Origin: Gordonia jacobaea
GTDB lineage: Bacteria > Actinomycetota > Actinomycetes > Mycobacteriales > Mycobacteriaceae
Assembly (NCBI RefSeq): GCF_001186365.1
Contig: NZ_LDTZ01000024.1
Span: 1 to 64,000 of the forward strand
Direction: 5' to 3'
DNA: 64,000 nucleotides
Positions 63,747-64,000 of the stretch are shown piece by piece. Under the pieces are notes generated by a model. That model saw nothing but the letters and a program-made list of their open reading frames with translations. It did no database searches and was not told the origin of the DNA. Both the position numbers and the translations under genes were made by a program. Every line of letters begins with the position of its first letter. The first letter of the stretch is position 1.

Positions 63747-64000
63747 ATCGGCTAGCTGACGACCAGGCTCCCGATGATCGGTCGGGCTAGTTTGTTCTGC
63801 GGCAGTTCGGATTTCGAGTCGTGGGGGCGAGGGGATGCACGCGAGGTTGAGCGTGCCGCCACTCAGGAGAAGACGAGCACCAGAATGGTGCCCATGTGAG
63901 CCGACGCGACGACGTGGTGTTGCCGGTCGAGATCTGGGCGACCTGACGTAGCGGGCCTTCACTGATCTCGCCGCAGGCGCGGCATCGGCCACGACGGAAG
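63747..64000. other. window end, no gene supported
   Basis: No start with ribosome site or convincing frame on either strand. On the minus strand, reading inward from the edge, one frame gives CRACGEISEGPLRQVAQIS before losing any protein-like character, and another frame ends SAHMGTILVLVFS. This could be the decayed or frameshifted 3' end of a gene lying beyond the window. Confidence 0.3.

Noticed and set aside
63747..64000. Minus-strand frame with CRACGEISEGPLRQVAQIS entering from the right edge
   Set aside because: Possibly the decayed end of a gene outside the window, but it changes frame within about 30 codons and cannot be called.
1..64000. tRNA, rRNA and riboswitch genes
   Set aside because: Intergenic stretches were read for cloverleaf arms, GTTCRANNC loops and known riboswitch cores; none was convincing. 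A covariance-model scan would be decisive.

Overview
The window is high-GC DNA with dense, mostly co-directional genes, many GTG/TTG starts and frequent 1-4 base stop/start overlaps. Gene order matches the mycobacterial serB1-grx-hemACDB and hemL-ccs-menA neighbourhood. With a BldC-like regulator, a FadE25-type dehydrogenase and a Cds1-type enzyme present, the source is most likely a mycolic-acid actinobacterium (Gordonia/Rhodococcus-like; genus is inference). No rRNA, tRNA or CRISPR was recognised.

Layout. 1-0.47 kb: intergenic repeats. 0.5-8.1 kb: serB1-like phosphatase (-), then glutaredoxin-like protein, Rex redox repressor and hemA-hemC-hemD-hemB (+), a tetrapyrrole operon behind a redox sensor. 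8.1-20.5 kb: repeats, three small membrane proteins, acyl-CoA oxidase, exported protein, acyl-CoA synthetase, YcxB-like protein, TetR, a diguanylate cyclase and FadE25-type dehydrogenase. 20.5-29.8 kb: DUF218 protein, nuclease-like gene I, then an amine/GABA catabolic operon (gabT, copper amine oxidase, gabD) divergent from a PucR regulator, and a GDSL lipoprotein. 29.9-37.4 kb: nuclease-like gene II, hemL, and the cytochrome c maturation operon (phosphatase, TlpA-like, CcdA, ResB, CcsB). 37.4-40.5 kb: an IS256-family element that has split an EspR-like regulator, then BldC and small membrane proteins. 40.5-49.6 kb: Cds1-like enzyme, a divergent carrier-protein cluster (amino acid:carrier-protein ligase, flavin dehydrogenase, tandem hydrolase; carrier protein, AcpS) and a MacB/FtsX-type ABC exporter. 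49.6-64 kb: HTH/Clp-N pair, nuclease-like gene III in palindromic repeats, menA, secreted hydrolases, a glycosyltransferase-acyltransferase-GH26 surface polysaccharide region, a membrane esterase-like protein and an Excalibur protein.

The most unusual signal is a recurring one. Three diverged genes with a C-terminal PD-(D/E)XK-like (DUF559/Vsr-like) domain each lie against their own family of inverted or palindromic repeats: 21-bp arrays in opposite orientation around gene I; a 79-bp dyad element twice after gene II and once 21 kb away beside hemB; and an 82-bp palindrome before gene III plus a 156-bp tandem array after it that has captured the gene's 3' end. This suggests an undescribed nuclease-plus-repeat selfish unit, analogous to REP/RAYT pairs. 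Second in interest is the amino acid:carrier-protein cluster, which looks like an orphan small-molecule or protein-modification pathway.
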